A DNA stretch of 58,545 bases from an uncultured Microcaldota archaeon (GCA_903884505.1 CAISET010000022.1:1-58545), one strand, 5' to 3'; numbered from the stretch's first letter, positions 25,049-34,556 are shown. Translations and numbers: made by a program. The notes: generated by a model not told the origin, from the sequence alone.

Positions 25049-25666
25049 ATGGATGAGGTCGATGAGCGCATAGAGAAACTGCGGAAGGGGGACGGTGCCG
25101 AAGAGCGGAGGCAGGCTGCGGTGAGTCTGGGAGAGCCGGGATACACGAGGGCTGTTGAGCCGCTGATTGAGGCGCTTGGGGATGCGGATTGGAGTGTTCG
25201 GGCTGATGCAGCGGGATCGCTGGGGAAGATTGGTGATGAGAGGGCGGTGGAACCGTTGATTGGTATGCTGGGAGATGAGCAGGCTGGTGCGCTGGGAGAT
25301 GAGCATGGATATGTTCGATGGCAAGTGGCGAAGGCGCTGGGTGAGATGGGTAGTGTGAAGGCGCTGGATGCGCTGATAGGGGCGCTTGGGGATGCGAATA
25401 AGGATGTTCGCGAGAAGGTGGCGGGGGCGCTGGTGAAGATAGGCGAACCGGCCGTGAAGCACCTGATTGAGGCGGCAAACGACCCGAACAAGAAGCATCT
25501 GAGGCGGGGGATTGCCGGGATTCTGAAGGAGATTAACGAGAAAGCGAAGGAGAAGGAGCACGATTTCGGGATTCGCGATACGGATGTGATCCCTAAGCCG
25601 AATATTCCAAAGGAGTTCAAGAGATTGGTGCTTACGGATGTGCCGAAAGCGAGGGTGAAGGCATGA
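25049..25666 (+). CDS. HEAT-repeat protein 4
   Basis: 205 aa, about five repeats, head MDEVDERIEKLRKGD. The second full repeat carries an 8-residue internal duplication (GDEQAGALGDEHGYVR), a slip of the GDE-A-LGDE unit. Tail HDFGIRDTDVIP, PKEFKRLVL, ending RVKA. The stop codon overlaps the next start as ATGA. Confidence 0.85.
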   Translation: MDEVDERIEKLRKGDGAEERRQAAVSLGEPGYTRAVEPLIEALGDADWSVRADAAGSLGKIGDERAVEPLIGMLGDEQAGALGDEHGYVRWQVAKALGEMGSVKALDALIGALGDANKDVREKVAGALVKIGEPAVKHLIEAANDPNKKHLRRGIAGILKEINEKAKEKEHDFGIRDTDVIPKPNIPKEFKRLVLTDVPKARVKA

Positions 25667-26256
25667 GCGACGAGGTTGAGAAGCTCATAAAGAAACTGCA
25701 GAAGGGCGATAACATGGAGCGGAAGCTGGCTGCGGGGAAGCTGGGAAAGCTGAAAGATAAAAGGGCGGTTGGGCCGCTGATTAATGCGCTGGGGGATGAA
25801 GACGGAACGGTTCGGTGGTGGGCAGCGGGGGCGCTTGGGAGGATAGGCAATGTGAAGGCCGTGGAGCCGCTGATTGGTGCGCTGGGAGACGAGGATAAGC
25901 GCGTTCGAATGTATGCGGCCGATGCACTGGGAAGGATTAAGAATGAGAAGGCGGTTGGGCCGCTGATAGGAGTGCTTTGGGATAGGAATTCGGGTGTTCG
26001 GGTTAATGCGGTGTGGGCGCTGGTGGAGATTGGTGAACCTGCCGTGAAGCATCTTGTCGAGGCAGCGAAGGAGCCGGAGAAGAGGCATCTTAGAGGAATG
26101 ATTTCCGAGATTCTGAAGAAGATGGATGAAGAGATGAGGAAGAAGCCGCGCGATCTGGGCTGTAGGGAAACGGAGGTACTGAAACCGAAGAAGGTTCCGG
26201 AGGAGTTCGAGAGGTTGATGCTGAAGGATGTGCCGAAGGCGAGGGTGAAGGCATGA
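25663..26256 (+). CDS. HEAT-repeat protein 5
   Basis: 197 aa, about five repeats, head MSDEVEKLIKKLQKGD. This is the first member with the MSxEV start, which follows genes ending in VKA through an AAGGCATGAGC junction. The tail is the RDLG variant (PRDLGCRETEVLK, PEEFERLML), where His and Phe of the common form are replaced. Confidence 0.85.
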   Translation: MSDEVEKLIKKLQKGDNMERKLAAGKLGKLKDKRAVGPLINALGDEDGTVRWWAAGALGRIGNVKAVEPLIGALGDEDKRVRMYAADALGRIKNEKAVGPLIGVLWDRNSGVRVNAVWALVEIGEPAVKHLVEAAKEPEKRHLRGMISEILKKMDEEMRKKPRDLGCRETEVLKPKKVPEEFERLMLKDVPKARVKA

Positions 26257-27404
26257 GCGGCGAGGTTGAGGAGCTCGTAAAGAAACTGCAGAACGGCAGC
26301 GATGAGGAGCGGAGGAAGGCAGCCAGAAAGCTGGGGGAGATGAAGGAGAAGAAGGCAGTGGAGCCGCTTATTGGGGCGCTGAAGGATGTGAATGCGGGTG
26401 TCCGATTGTATGCTGCGGAAGCGCTGGGGAATGTGGGTGACGTGAAGGCAATCGAGCCGCTGATTGGGGTTCTGGGGGATGAAAATCCATATGTTCGTGA
26501 GGATGTGGCGAAGGCGCTGGGGAAGATTGGTGATGCAAGGGCCGCGGGAGCGCTGATTGGGGTTCTGGGAGATAGGACTTCGATGGTTCGGCATTATGCG
26601 AAGGAAGCGCTGGTGCAGATTGGCGAGCCTGCGGCTGGAAAGCTGGTCGAGGCAATGAAGGACCCGGAGAAGAAGCACCTGAGGCTGGAGATTTCCAGGA
26701 TTCTGGAGAACAGGTTCGGGTTGACGGTTTTGGACGAGGTTGAGAGGCTCGTAGCGGAACTGGAGAACGAATGTGTTCATGGGCAGATAGAGGCTGCGAA
26801 GAAGCTGGGAGAGCTGAGAGACATCAGGGCAGTCGGGCCTTTGATTGAGGCGCTTGAAAGTTTGGACGATGAGATCCAAAGGAATGCGGCTTGGTCGCTG
26901 GGGGAGCTGAAGGATGCGCGGGCAGTGGAGCCGCTGGTAAAAAGGCTTGGCGAGGCGGATGAGATTTTTCGGGATAATGCGGCAGAGGCGCTGGGTAAGA
27001 TTGGCGTGCCTGCGATTGGGTTGCTGATTAAGGCACTTGGGGATGCAGATAGAAATGTCCGAATTAATGCGGCAGTGGCGCTGGTGAAGATGGGCGAACC
27101 GGCCGTTGGGCCGCTGATAGGGGCGCTTGGGGATGGGAATGCTGAGGCTCGGGGCCATGCGACGTTGGCGCTGGAGGATATTGGCGAGCCTGCCGTGAAG
27201 CATCTTGTCGAGGCGGCGAAAGACCCGAAGAATAAGCACCTGAGGTGGGAGATTTCAGGTATTTTGAAGAGGATTGACGAGGGGATGAGGGAGAAGCCGC
27301 GCGATCTGGGCTGCGTTGAGAATGAGAGGCTGAAGCCTCCGGAGATTCCGCCTGAATTCCAGAGATTGGTGCTGAAGGATGTGCCGAAGGCGAAGATTGC
27401 GTGA
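26253..27404 (+). CDS. HEAT-repeat protein 6, fusion of two units
   Basis: 383 aa, about eleven repeats. Residues 1-150 form a full unit (head MSGEVEELVKKLQNG, three repeats and a cap ending ISRILEN) whose tail is missing. Directly after it comes a second head, RFGLTVLDEVERLVAELENE, and a six-repeat unit with cap and tail PRDLGCVENERLK, PPEFQRLVL. It looks like two neighbouring genes joined by deletion of one tail and stop. Its last 132 nt match HEAT protein 13 at 130 positions. Confidence 0.87.
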   Translation: MSGEVEELVKKLQNGSDEERRKAARKLGEMKEKKAVEPLIGALKDVNAGVRLYAAEALGNVGDVKAIEPLIGVLGDENPYVREDVAKALGKIGDARAAGALIGVLGDRTSMVRHYAKEALVQIGEPAAGKLVEAMKDPEKKHLRLEISRILENRFGLTVLDEVERLVAELENECVHGQIEAAKKLGELRDIRAVGPLIEALESLDDEIQRNAAWSLGELKDARAVEPLVKRLGEADEIFRDNAAEALGKIGVPAIGLLIKALGDADRNVRINAAVALVKMGEPAVGPLIGALGDGNAEARGHATLALEDIGEPAVKHLVEAAKDPKNKHLRWEISGILKRIDEGMREKPRDLGCVENERLKPPEIPPEFQRLVLKDVPKAKIA

Positions 27405-27409
27405 TGGTT

Positions 27410-28084
27410 ATGGACGAGGTTGAGAAGCTTATTGAGAAGCTGCGGAACGGCGATGACAGTGAGCGGTCGCAGGCCGTGAAACAGCTTGGAGAGTCGAACG
27501 ACCCGAGGGCGGTTGAGCCTTTGATAGCGGCGCTTAAGGATGCGAAGTGGAGCAATCGGATTAATGCGGCGAGTGCGCTGGGAAAGATGGGAGACGCGAA
27601 GGCGGTTGAGCCGCTTATTGAGATGCTTGGGGCGGAGGCGAGTGTTCGGATTGGTGTAGCACATGCCCTGGGAGAGCTGAAGGATGCGAGGGCTGTGGGG
27701 CCGCTGATTAAGGTGCTTGAGGGTGCGGACTCCGATGTTAGGAAGTATGCAGCGGAGGCGCTGGGGAAGATAGGCAAACCTTCCGTGGAGCCGCTGGTTA
27801 AGCTGCTGGAGAACGCGGATGGAGATGTTAGAGACGATGCGGCGTGGGTGCTGGTGGATATTGGCGAGCCGGCCGTGAAGAATCTGGTTGAGTCGGCTAA
27901 GGACCCGGAGAAGAGGCACATCGTGAGGACGATTTCCTGGATTTTGAAGAAGATCAACGAGAAGGCGAGAATAAGGGAGCACGATTTCGGAGTTAAAGAT
28001 AGGACCGTGATTCCGGCCCCGGGAATTCCGAGAGAGTTCCAGAGACTGGTGCTGAAGGATGTGCCGAAGATGAAGATTGCGTGA
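27410..28084 (+). CDS. HEAT-repeat protein 7
   Basis: 224 aa, about six repeats, head MDEVEKLIEKLRNGD. One repeat is shortened (EMLGAEASVRIG, two residues less than usual). Tail REHDFGVKDRTVIP with PREFQRLVL, ending PKMKIA. The stop TGA is part of the TGATGATT junction with the next gene. Confidence 0.85.
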   Translation: MDEVEKLIEKLRNGDDSERSQAVKQLGESNDPRAVEPLIAALKDAKWSNRINAASALGKMGDAKAVEPLIEMLGAEASVRIGVAHALGELKDARAVGPLIKVLEGADSDVRKYAAEALGKIGKPSVEPLVKLLENADGDVRDDAAWVLVDIGEPAVKNLVESAKDPEKRHIVRTISWILKKINEKARIREHDFGVKDRTVIPAPGIPREFQRLVLKDVPKMKIA

Positions 28085-28089
28085 TGATT

Positions 28090-28677
28090 ATGGACGAGGT
28101 TGAGTGGCTCATAAAAAAGCTGCAGAAAGGCAGCGAAGAGGAGCGGCTGGAAGCAGCCAGAGCGCTGGGGAATAGGAAGGAGAAGAAGTCGGTGAAACCG
28201 CTGATAAGGAGGCTGAAGGATGCTGATGCGGGTGTTCGCTGGTATGCCGCGGAAGCGTTGGGGAATGTGGGCGATGCGGAGGCGGTGGAGCCGCTGATTG
28301 AGTTGCTGGGAGATGAAGCTCCGGTGGTCCGAATCTATGTCGCAAGTGCACTGGGAAAGTTAGGGGATGCGCGGGCTGTTGGGCCGCTGATTAAGGCGCT
28401 GAGGGATGCGGATTCGAATGTGCGCAATATGGCGAATGATGCGCTGGTGGGAATCGGCGAGCCTGCCGTGAAGGCACTCGTTGAGGAGTCGAGGAAGCCT
28501 GAGAACATGCACCTGAGGCGGCAGATTTCGAAGATTTTAAGGTGGATTGAGTCTGATGCAAAATGCAACAAGCATGATTTCGGGATTCGCGATACGGATG
28601 TTATTCCCGTCCCCAAGGTTCCGAAGGAGTTTGAGAGATTGGCACTGAGAAATGTGCCGAAGGCGAAAATTGCGTGA
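28090..28677 (+). CDS. HEAT-repeat protein 8
   Basis: 195 aa, about five repeats, head MDEVEWLIKKLQKGS. The first repeats resemble those of protein 6 (DAGVRWYAAEALGNVGDAEAVEPL against AGVRLYAAEALGNVGDVKAIEPL). Cap KALVEESRKPENMHLRR; tail NKHDFGIRDTDVIP with PKEFERLAL. Confidence 0.85.
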   Translation: MDEVEWLIKKLQKGSEEERLEAARALGNRKEKKSVKPLIRRLKDADAGVRWYAAEALGNVGDAEAVEPLIELLGDEAPVVRIYVASALGKLGDARAVGPLIKALRDADSNVRNMANDALVGIGEPAVKALVEESRKPENMHLRRQISKILRWIESDAKCNKHDFGIRDTDVIPVPKVPKEFERLALRNVPKAKIA

Positions 28678-28682
28678 TGATT

Positions 28683-29360
28683 ATGGACGAGGTTGAGGGG
28701 CTCATAGGAACGCTGCAAAAAGGCTATTCTTGGGAGCGGAAGGAGGCTGCAGATAGGCTGGGAGCGCTGAAAGATATGAGGGCGGTGGAGCTGCTGATTA
28801 AGGCGCTTGGGGATGGAGATTGGCAGGTTCGGGAGGCGTCGGCTGGGGCGCTGGGAAAGGTAGGTGATGCAAAGGCGGTTGGGCCGCTGATTAGGGCGCT
28901 TGGGGATGGAGCTACGAATGTTCGGTATGAGGCGACGCGGGCGCTGCTGAAGATTGGCGAGCCCGGCATTGGACCGCTGATAAAGGCGTTTGGGGATGAG
29001 AGGGCGAATGTTCGATTGTGTGCGGCGCAGGTGCTGGAGGGGATTGGCGAACCGGCAATAGAACCGCTGATTGAGGCGCTTGGGGACGCAGACGTGAATG
29101 TTCGGATTAATGCGGCATATACGCTGGTGAAGATGGTAGGCGAGCATGGGGTTGGCAAGCTGGTTGAGGCAACGAAAGACCCGGAGAAGAGGCATCTGAG
29201 GCGCGAGATTTCTGCGATTATTACGAAGATAAACGAGGAAGCGAAGGAGAAGCCGCATGATTTCGGCTGCAGGGAAACGAAGGTGCTGGAGCCGAAGAAA
29301 ATTCCTGATGAGTTCAAGAGAGCGATGCTGAGAGACGGGCAGGTTAAGGTGAAAGCATGA
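28683..29360 (+). CDS. HEAT-repeat protein 9
   Basis: 225 aa, about six repeats, head MDEVEGLIGTLQKGY. The cap is altered (VKMVGEHGVGKLVEATKDPE) with one extra residue. The tail keeps HDFGCRETKVLE and PDEFKRAML but its end is degenerate (RDGQVKVKA instead of KDVPKAKV). The stop overlaps the next start as ATGA. Confidence 0.83.
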   Translation: MDEVEGLIGTLQKGYSWERKEAADRLGALKDMRAVELLIKALGDGDWQVREASAGALGKVGDAKAVGPLIRALGDGATNVRYEATRALLKIGEPGIGPLIKAFGDERANVRLCAAQVLEGIGEPAIEPLIEALGDADVNVRINAAYTLVKMVGEHGVGKLVEATKDPEKRHLRREISAIITKINEEAKEKPHDFGCRETKVLEPKKIPDEFKRAMLRDGQVKVKA

Positions 29361-29968
29361 GCGACGAGATTGATGATCTCATTGAGAAGCTGCGGACGAG
29401 CCATGACGGCGAGCGGGAGCACGCTGCGAAAAAGCTGGGGGAGCTGAAGGATGCGAGGGCTGTGGGTCCGCTGATTAAGGCTCTGGGAGATGCGGATTCG
29501 TTGGTTCAGGACAATGCAATGCAGGCGCTGGGAAAGATAGGCAAGCCTGCGGTGGAGCCGCTGATTAAGGCGCTGGAGTATGCGGACTCGGAAGTTCAAT
29601 GGTATGCGGCGCGAATCCGGGGGAATGCAGCGTTGGCGCTGGGAATGATAGGCGATGCGAAGGCAGTGGAGCCATTGGTTGAGCTGCTTGGGGATGCGGA
29701 TTCGACTGTTCGAAGGAATGCGACGTGGGCGCTGGAGTGGATTGGCGAGCCTGCGGCTGGAAAGCTGGTTGAAGCGGCGAAAGACCCGGAGAAGAAGGCG
29801 CTGAGGGGGACGATTTCCGAGATTCTGAAGAAGATAAACAATATTGCGAAGTGTAACTCGCATGATTTCGGGTGCGTTGAGAAGGAGAGGCTGAAGCCTC
29901 CGGAGATTCCGAAGGAGTTTGAGAGATTGGCGCTGAAGGATGTGCCGAAGGCGAAGGTTCCAAGTTGA
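29357..29968 (+). CDS. HEAT-repeat protein 10
   Basis: 203 aa, about five repeats, head MSDEIDDLIEKLRTSH. The third repeat has a 5-residue insertion (WYAARIRGNAALALG). Cap EPAAGKLVEAAKDPEKKALRG is shared with proteins 13 and 14 in part. Tail NSHDFGCVEKERLK, PKEFERLAL. Confidence 0.85.
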   Translation: MSDEIDDLIEKLRTSHDGEREHAAKKLGELKDARAVGPLIKALGDADSLVQDNAMQALGKIGKPAVEPLIKALEYADSEVQWYAARIRGNAALALGMIGDAKAVEPLVELLGDADSTVRRNATWALEWIGEPAAGKLVEAAKDPEKKALRGTISEILKKINNIAKCNSHDFGCVEKERLKPPEIPKEFERLALKDVPKAKVPS

Positions 29969-29973
29969 TGGTT

Positions 29974-30588
29974 ATGGATGAGGTTGAAGGACCCATAGAG
30001 AAGTTGCAAGATGGCAGTGTTAATGAGCGGCAGCAGGCTGCGAAGAAGCTGGGGGAGCTGAAAGGCACGAAGGCAGTGGAGCCGTTGATTGGAGCGCTGA
30101 AGGATGGAGATGCAGATGTTCGGATGTGTGCGGTGAATGCGCTGGGGGAGATTAAAGACGAGAGGGCCGTGGAGCCGCTGATTGTGGCGTTAAAGGATGA
30201 TGATTCGTTTGTACAGATCTTAGCGGCATTTGCGCTGAGTGATATTGGCGGTGAGCGGGCGGTTGGGCTGTTGATTGAAACGCTGAAGGATAAGGATCCA
30301 ATTATTTGTTTGTGGGCGATAGGGGCACTGGTGAGGATTGGCGAGCCTGCTGTGAAGAGTCTTGTTGAGTTTGCAAGAACGACCGAGAACTGGCATCTGA
30401 GGGGGACGATTTCCGAGATTCTGAAAAAGATAAACGAGGAAGCGAAGGAGAAGCCGCATGATTTCGGCTGCAGGGAGAAGGAGATTCTGGAAACGCCGAG
30501 GACGCCAGATGAATTCAAGAAGATCATACTCGATGGGAAACCGGTGAAAGAGGATGCGGAACGGAAGCAGACGAGGGTGAAGGCATGA
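29974..30588 (+). CDS. HEAT-repeat protein 11
   Basis: 204 aa, about five repeats, head MDEVEGPIEKLQDGS. It is more divergent than its neighbours: repeats such as DSFVQILAAFALSDIGGERAVGLL and DPIICLWAIGALVRIG are specific to it. The tail has HDFGCREKEILE and PDEFKKIIL, then an unusual charged ending (GKPVKEDAERKQTRVKA). It directly precedes the VWA gene through an ATGA overlap and may be the member closest in function to it. Confidence 0.83.
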   Translation: MDEVEGPIEKLQDGSVNERQQAAKKLGELKGTKAVEPLIGALKDGDADVRMCAVNALGEIKDERAVEPLIVALKDDDSFVQILAAFALSDIGGERAVGLLIETLKDKDPIICLWAIGALVRIGEPAVKSLVEFARTTENWHLRGTISEILKKINEEAKEKPHDFGCREKEILETPRTPDEFKKIILDGKPVKEDAERKQTRVKA

Positions 30589-32990
30589 GCGGCGAAATCA
30601 AGCTGAAATTGCCGAAAAATGAGGCTTACGAGCGGCTTGGGGAGCTGGCGAAGGGCATGCCGCAGGAGAAGTTCGAGGAGATGCAGAAGAAGCACGGGAA
30701 AAAGTTTGAGGAGCTCGCCGAGCTGGCCGGGAAGGCCGCGAAAATAAACGTGAGGCTCGCGGGGAAGGTGCTCGAGAAGGCCGACGATTTCCTGAAGAAG
30801 ATGGGGGAGAAGGAGATTGACGAAAGGGCAATCTATGTCGCGGTGAAGTGGGGCAACCAGGTCCTCATCCAGAGGGGGAAGGAGATGCCCATCTTGAGCG
30901 AAACGCTCATCGCCGAATTCAAGCCCGAGTTCGCGAAGATGGAGGACTGGCAGTGGGGGCAGCTTGTGGAGCTGCTCCGTGAATTCAGGGATGCGCCGCT
31001 CGCCGCAATCTACTTCATGGATGTCGCCGCGAAGTATGCGGAAGTGAGGCTGAACTGGGAGAAGTTCGTGGAGATGGCGATGAGGGACAAGGATAACGCC
31101 ATACCCTTCATCTGCGAGGAGTCGGACGAGGCGAAGGAATGGCTCGCAAAGGAGATTGCCCGCAGGAAGGTGGCCGTGGTCCGCGGCGCGGACATGCTGG
31201 ACGAGCTGCACGGGTTCGTCGTCTGCGTCTCGCACAGGTCCCTCGGGCTCGTAATCGGGAAGGACAACCACTTCAGCACCAACATGACGAACGTGTTCAA
31301 CCCGGAGATGGTCCACCTCTTCGATTCCAAGGAGAAGAACAGGCGCTGCTACGTGGTAAGCAACCTGCACGAGGCAGGCCACCACAGGTGGGATTCCTTC
31401 GAGGTGGATGTCGGGAAGCTGAATTACGGGGCGTTCGGCTGGAAGCGCGCTGCGACCGGGAAAATAATCCTGGAGAAGGGGGAGGAGAGGATAGAGGTGA
31501 AGGACTGCTTCGACCTGTACAAGCTCTTCCCGAACTCCGCAGTAGGGCAGTGGCTGCACAACGTGCTCGATGACGGGAGGGTGGACCTCTCGAACTGCAG
31601 CTATTACGATGGCTATGCCGAGGACATAAGGGGAGACAACCGCGACCTCCTGCGTTTCAGGCCCGATGTGAAGGGGAGCGGCGCGGAAGAGATTTTCGAG
31701 GCGCTGCTGCAGCTCGTGATTACCGACACTACGAAGCACCCGCTCTCCCCCGAGCTTGAGAAAAAGGTGATGCCGCTCTACGAAATTGCGAAGAAGGTCA
31801 GGAGGATTGACTCCAATGCGACCGAGACCTTCAACGCGGCAATCGAGATTTACAAGGCGCTGGAGAAGGAGATTCCTCCTCCGAAGATGATTGAGATTCC
31901 GCCCGAGGGCCTCCCAGGCGAATTCAGGCCGAACAAGAACAACCCCGCGAACGTGCGGATTGTCGAAAGCAAGAATGCGAAGGATGGGAAGAAAGGGGAG
32001 GGCGGGAAGCGCGACCAAAAAGAGGGCGCTCCGCACGAGTTCGACGGGCCTGACCCGAAAAAGGATGTGAACATCGAGCCGGACTACTACGATTCGAAGG
32101 ATGGGAAGAACAATTACGACGAATGGAACTACCAGGCCATGAGCTACAGGAATAGTTTTACGCACGTCGATGAGGTGGTGCTGCCTGCCGGGGAGCCCAT
32201 AGAGATTCCCCTGGAGGTCTCGCGCAGGATTGCGAGGATGTTCGACCAGATGAGGCCCGTCGACTTCAGGACCAGGAGGAGGCAGGAGGAAGGGGACGGG
32301 ATAGACGACGAGAGGCTCGCGGAGTATGTGGTTGAGAGGCTGATGGGGCGGATTACGGAGCAGAACTTCTACACGAAAACCACGAGGGAAAAGCGCTCGG
32401 TACTCGTGGGCGTCCTGGCGGATTTCTCGGGCTCGCACCAGGAGAGCATAGGCGGGGTGATGGCGATAGAGATAGGGAAGCAGGCCTTCGCCTGCGTTGA
32501 GAAGGGGGCGGAGATAACGGGCGACCGCGCCGGGGTTTTCGGCTTCACCTCATCCGGGCCTGGCAGGACCGAGGTATACGTCCTGAAGCCGTTCAACGGG
32601 AGGCTCAGCAACTTCAAGATTGAGCCCAAAGCGGCGAACAGGGACGGGACTGCGATAAGGCACGTCACCAGGAAGATGCTGCGCGAGCCGGAGAAGAAGA
32701 AGGTGCTCTTCGTGATAAGCGACTGCAAGCCCAACGACGATGAAGTCTACAAGGATAAATACGCGATTGAGGATGCCGCGAAGGCGGTTTTTGAGGCGAG
32801 GAAGGCGGGAATAGTGACGATGGGGATAGTGCTCGCGGATGAGAAGGAGAGGGATTATGAGAAGATGATGGGGACGGCCAGGGAGGAGGTCTGCGACCGC
32901 ATCTACGGTCGCGGCAGGTACATCACGATAAGCGACATCCGCCAGCTTCCGGAGAGGCTGACGCGGCTCTACGCCTACCTTACGCAGTGA
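30585..32990 (+). CDS. NorD-like VWA-domain protein with HEAGH motif
   Basis: 801 aa. The N-terminal 250 residues are helical. A metallopeptidase-like site HEAGHHRWDSFE starts near residue 262 and HNVLDDGRVD follows about 65 residues later, resembling the NorD-family pattern with an acidic-D-x-R motif. A charged Lys/Gly-rich linker (about 460-500) leads to a C-terminal VWA domain: MIDAS DFSGS at about 613-617, NRDGTAIRH, and SDCKPNDDEVYKDKYAIEDA, which parallels NorD TDGKPND. NorD/CbbO proteins are partners of MoxR ATPases. Its first codons (ATGAGCGGCGA) match those of HEAT proteins 6 and 19-type starts, so the translation start was exchanged too. Confidence 0.88.
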   Translation: MSGEIKLKLPKNEAYERLGELAKGMPQEKFEEMQKKHGKKFEELAELAGKAAKINVRLAGKVLEKADDFLKKMGEKEIDERAIYVAVKWGNQVLIQRGKEMPILSETLIAEFKPEFAKMEDWQWGQLVELLREFRDAPLAAIYFMDVAAKYAEVRLNWEKFVEMAMRDKDNAIPFICEESDEAKEWLAKEIARRKVAVVRGADMLDELHGFVVCVSHRSLGLVIGKDNHFSTNMTNVFNPEMVHLFDSKEKNRRCYVVSNLHEAGHHRWDSFEVDVGKLNYGAFGWKRAATGKIILEKGEERIEVKDCFDLYKLFPNSAVGQWLHNVLDDGRVDLSNCSYYDGYAEDIRGDNRDLLRFRPDVKGSGAEEIFEALLQLVITDTTKHPLSPELEKKVMPLYEIAKKVRRIDSNATETFNAAIEIYKALEKEIPPPKMIEIPPEGLPGEFRPNKNNPANVRIVESKNAKDGKKGEGGKRDQKEGAPHEFDGPDPKKDVNIEPDYYDSKDGKNNYDEWNYQAMSYRNSFTHVDEVVLPAGEPIEIPLEVSRRIARMFDQMRPVDFRTRRRQEEGDGIDDERLAEYVVERLMGRITEQNFYTKTTREKRSVLVGVLADFSGSHQESIGGVMAIEIGKQAFACVEKGAEITGDRAGVFGFTSSGPGRTEVYVLKPFNGRLSNFKIEPKAANRDGTAIRHVTRKMLREPEKKKVLFVISDCKPNDDEVYKDKYAIEDAAKAVFEARKAGIVTMGIVLADEKERDYEKMMGTAREEVCDRIYGRGRYITISDIRQLPERLTRLYAYLTQ

Positions 32991-32995
32991 TGGTT

Positions 32996-33850
32996 ATGGA
33001 CGAGATTAAGGGGCTCATCAAGAAGCTGCAGGCCGGCAGCGATAAGGAGCGGAGGAAGGCGGCTGAGAGGCTTGAGGAGCTGAGGGACAAGAGGGCAGTT
33101 GAGCCGTTGGTTAAGGCGCTGGGGGATGCGAATTTGGATGTTCGGCGTTGTGCGGCGGGGGCGCTGGTGAAGATAGGGAAGCCTGCGGTGGGGCCGCTGG
33201 TAACGGCACTTTGGGCCGTGGATTTTGAGGTTCGGACTAATGCGGCGGCGGTGCTGGGGAGGATGGGAGAGCCTGCTGTCGGGCCGCTCATTAAGGTGCT
33301 GAATGCGAGTTCGACTGTTCGGATGTATGCGGGGCAGGCGCTGGTGAAGATAGGCAAGCCGGCGGTTGGGCCGCTGGTTGAGGCGCTTGGAGATGCGGAC
33401 TCGGATGTTAGGAGGTATGTGGCGTTAGCGCTGGGGAAGATTAAAGATGCAAGGGCGGTCGAGCCGCTGGTTAAGCTAATTGGAGATGCGGATTCGAACG
33501 TTCGAAATGAGGCGGCGTGTGCGCTGGGGGAGATAGGAGATGCGAGGACAGTGGAGCTGCTGGTTAAGGCGCTGGAAGATGCAGATGCTCGTGTTCGGAA
33601 AAATGCGGCAAAGGCGCTTGGGATGATAGGTGAGCCCGCCGTAGGGAAGCTGGTTGAGACGGCAAACGATCCTGAGAAGAAATACGTGAGATGGACTATT
33701 TCAAAAATTCTGGAGGAAATAAACGAGAAAGCGAAGAATAAGCCGCACGATTTTGGCTGCAGGGAGACGGAGATTCTTCCTATGAAGAAGGTCCCGAAGG
33801 AGTTCGAGAGATTGATGGCAGACGGGACTCCGCCCGTAAAGTTGAAGTGA
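32996..33850 (+). CDS. HEAT-repeat protein 12
   Basis: 284 aa, about eight repeats, head MDEIKGLIKKLQAGS. Connectors GKPAVGPL and GEPAVGPL dominate the first half. The tail is HDFGCRETEILP with PKEFERLMADGTPPVKLK, an ending shared in form with HEAT protein 15. A 70-nt stretch (33723-33792) is identical to 37381-37450 in HEAT protein 17 in order. Confidence 0.85.
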   Translation: MDEIKGLIKKLQAGSDKERRKAAERLEELRDKRAVEPLVKALGDANLDVRRCAAGALVKIGKPAVGPLVTALWAVDFEVRTNAAAVLGRMGEPAVGPLIKVLNASSTVRMYAGQALVKIGKPAVGPLVEALGDADSDVRRYVALALGKIKDARAVEPLVKLIGDADSNVRNEAACALGEIGDARTVELLVKALEDADARVRKNAAKALGMIGEPAVGKLVETANDPEKKYVRWTISKILEEINEKAKNKPHDFGCRETEILPMKKVPKEFERLMADGTPPVKLK

Positions 33851-33855
33851 CGGTT

Positions 33856-34551
33856 ATGGACGAGGTTGAGAAGCTCATAGGAACGCTGCAATTCGGCAGT
33901 GTTGAGGAGCGGAAGGAGGCTGCAATACGGCTGGGAACGGTGATGAAGGATGCACGTACGGTGGAGCCGCTCATTAATGCATTGGGGGATGCGGACTCGG
34001 ACGTGCGCTATTGGGCAGCGCGTGCGTTGAGGGAGCAGGGGGATGAGAGTGCGGCGGAACCGCTGATAGTGGCGCTGAAGGATGATGAACCGAATGTTCG
34101 CGGGAAGGCGGCGGAGGCGCTGGGAGAGATAAAAGATGCGAAGGCGGTGGGGCTGCTGATAGGGATGCTGAAGGACGATTCAACGCCACTGAACAGGTCG
34201 GTTCGGGGACATGCGGCGATTGCGCTGGGAAATCTCAAAGATGCCCGGGCAGTGGGGCCGTTGATTGAAGCGCTGAGTTGCGCGGATTCCTGGGTCCATA
34301 TGTACGCGGCGGAGGCGCTGGGAAAGATTGGCGAGCCTGCTGTCAAGCCGCTGATTGCCGAGGCTGCGAAGCCGGAGAAGAAGGCGCTGAGAGGAACGAT
34401 TTCCGGGATTTTGAGGAAGATTGACGAGGGGATGAGGGAGAAGCCGCGCGATTTGGGCTGCGTTGAGAATGAGAGGCTGAAGCCTCCGGAGATTCCGCCT
34501 GAATTCCAGAGATTGGTGCTGAGGGATGTGCCGAAGGCGAAGATTGCGTGA
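33856..34551 (+). CDS. HEAT-repeat protein 13
   Basis: 231 aa, about six repeats, head MDEVEKLIGTLQFGS. This gene fixes the start for the whole family: the junction is GTGACGGTTATGGAC, with no ATG other than ATGGAC. A repeat contains an insertion (MLKDDSTPLNRSVRGHAA). Tail PRDLGCVENERLK, PPEFQRLVL, whose DNA is nearly the same as the end of HEAT protein 6. Confidence 0.86.
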   Translation: MDEVEKLIGTLQFGSVEERKEAAIRLGTVMKDARTVEPLINALGDADSDVRYWAARALREQGDESAAEPLIVALKDDEPNVRGKAAEALGEIKDAKAVGLLIGMLKDDSTPLNRSVRGHAAIALGNLKDARAVGPLIEALSCADSWVHMYAAEALGKIGEPAVKPLIAEAAKPEKKALRGTISGILRKIDEGMREKPRDLGCVENERLKPPEIPPEFQRLVLRDVPKAKIA

Positions 34552-34556
34552 TGGTT

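Larger units (their letters stand above)
27273..34551 (+). repeat. Near-identical 132-nt gene ends in HEAT proteins 6 and 13
   Basis: 27273-27404 and 34420-34551 agree at 130 of 132 positions up to and including the stop. The upstream parts of the two genes are much less alike. This points to recent gene conversion or copying of the tail module. Confidence 0.85.

Noticed and set aside
29565-32438. 957-codon open frame on the minus strand opposite the VWA gene and HEAT proteins 10-11
   Set aside because: It runs antisense to well-supported genes, its sequence is low-complexity Leu/Arg/His/Pro without motifs, and it exists because G/C-rich codons leave no minus-strand stops. Similar long antisense frames over the other HEAT genes were dropped for the same reason.
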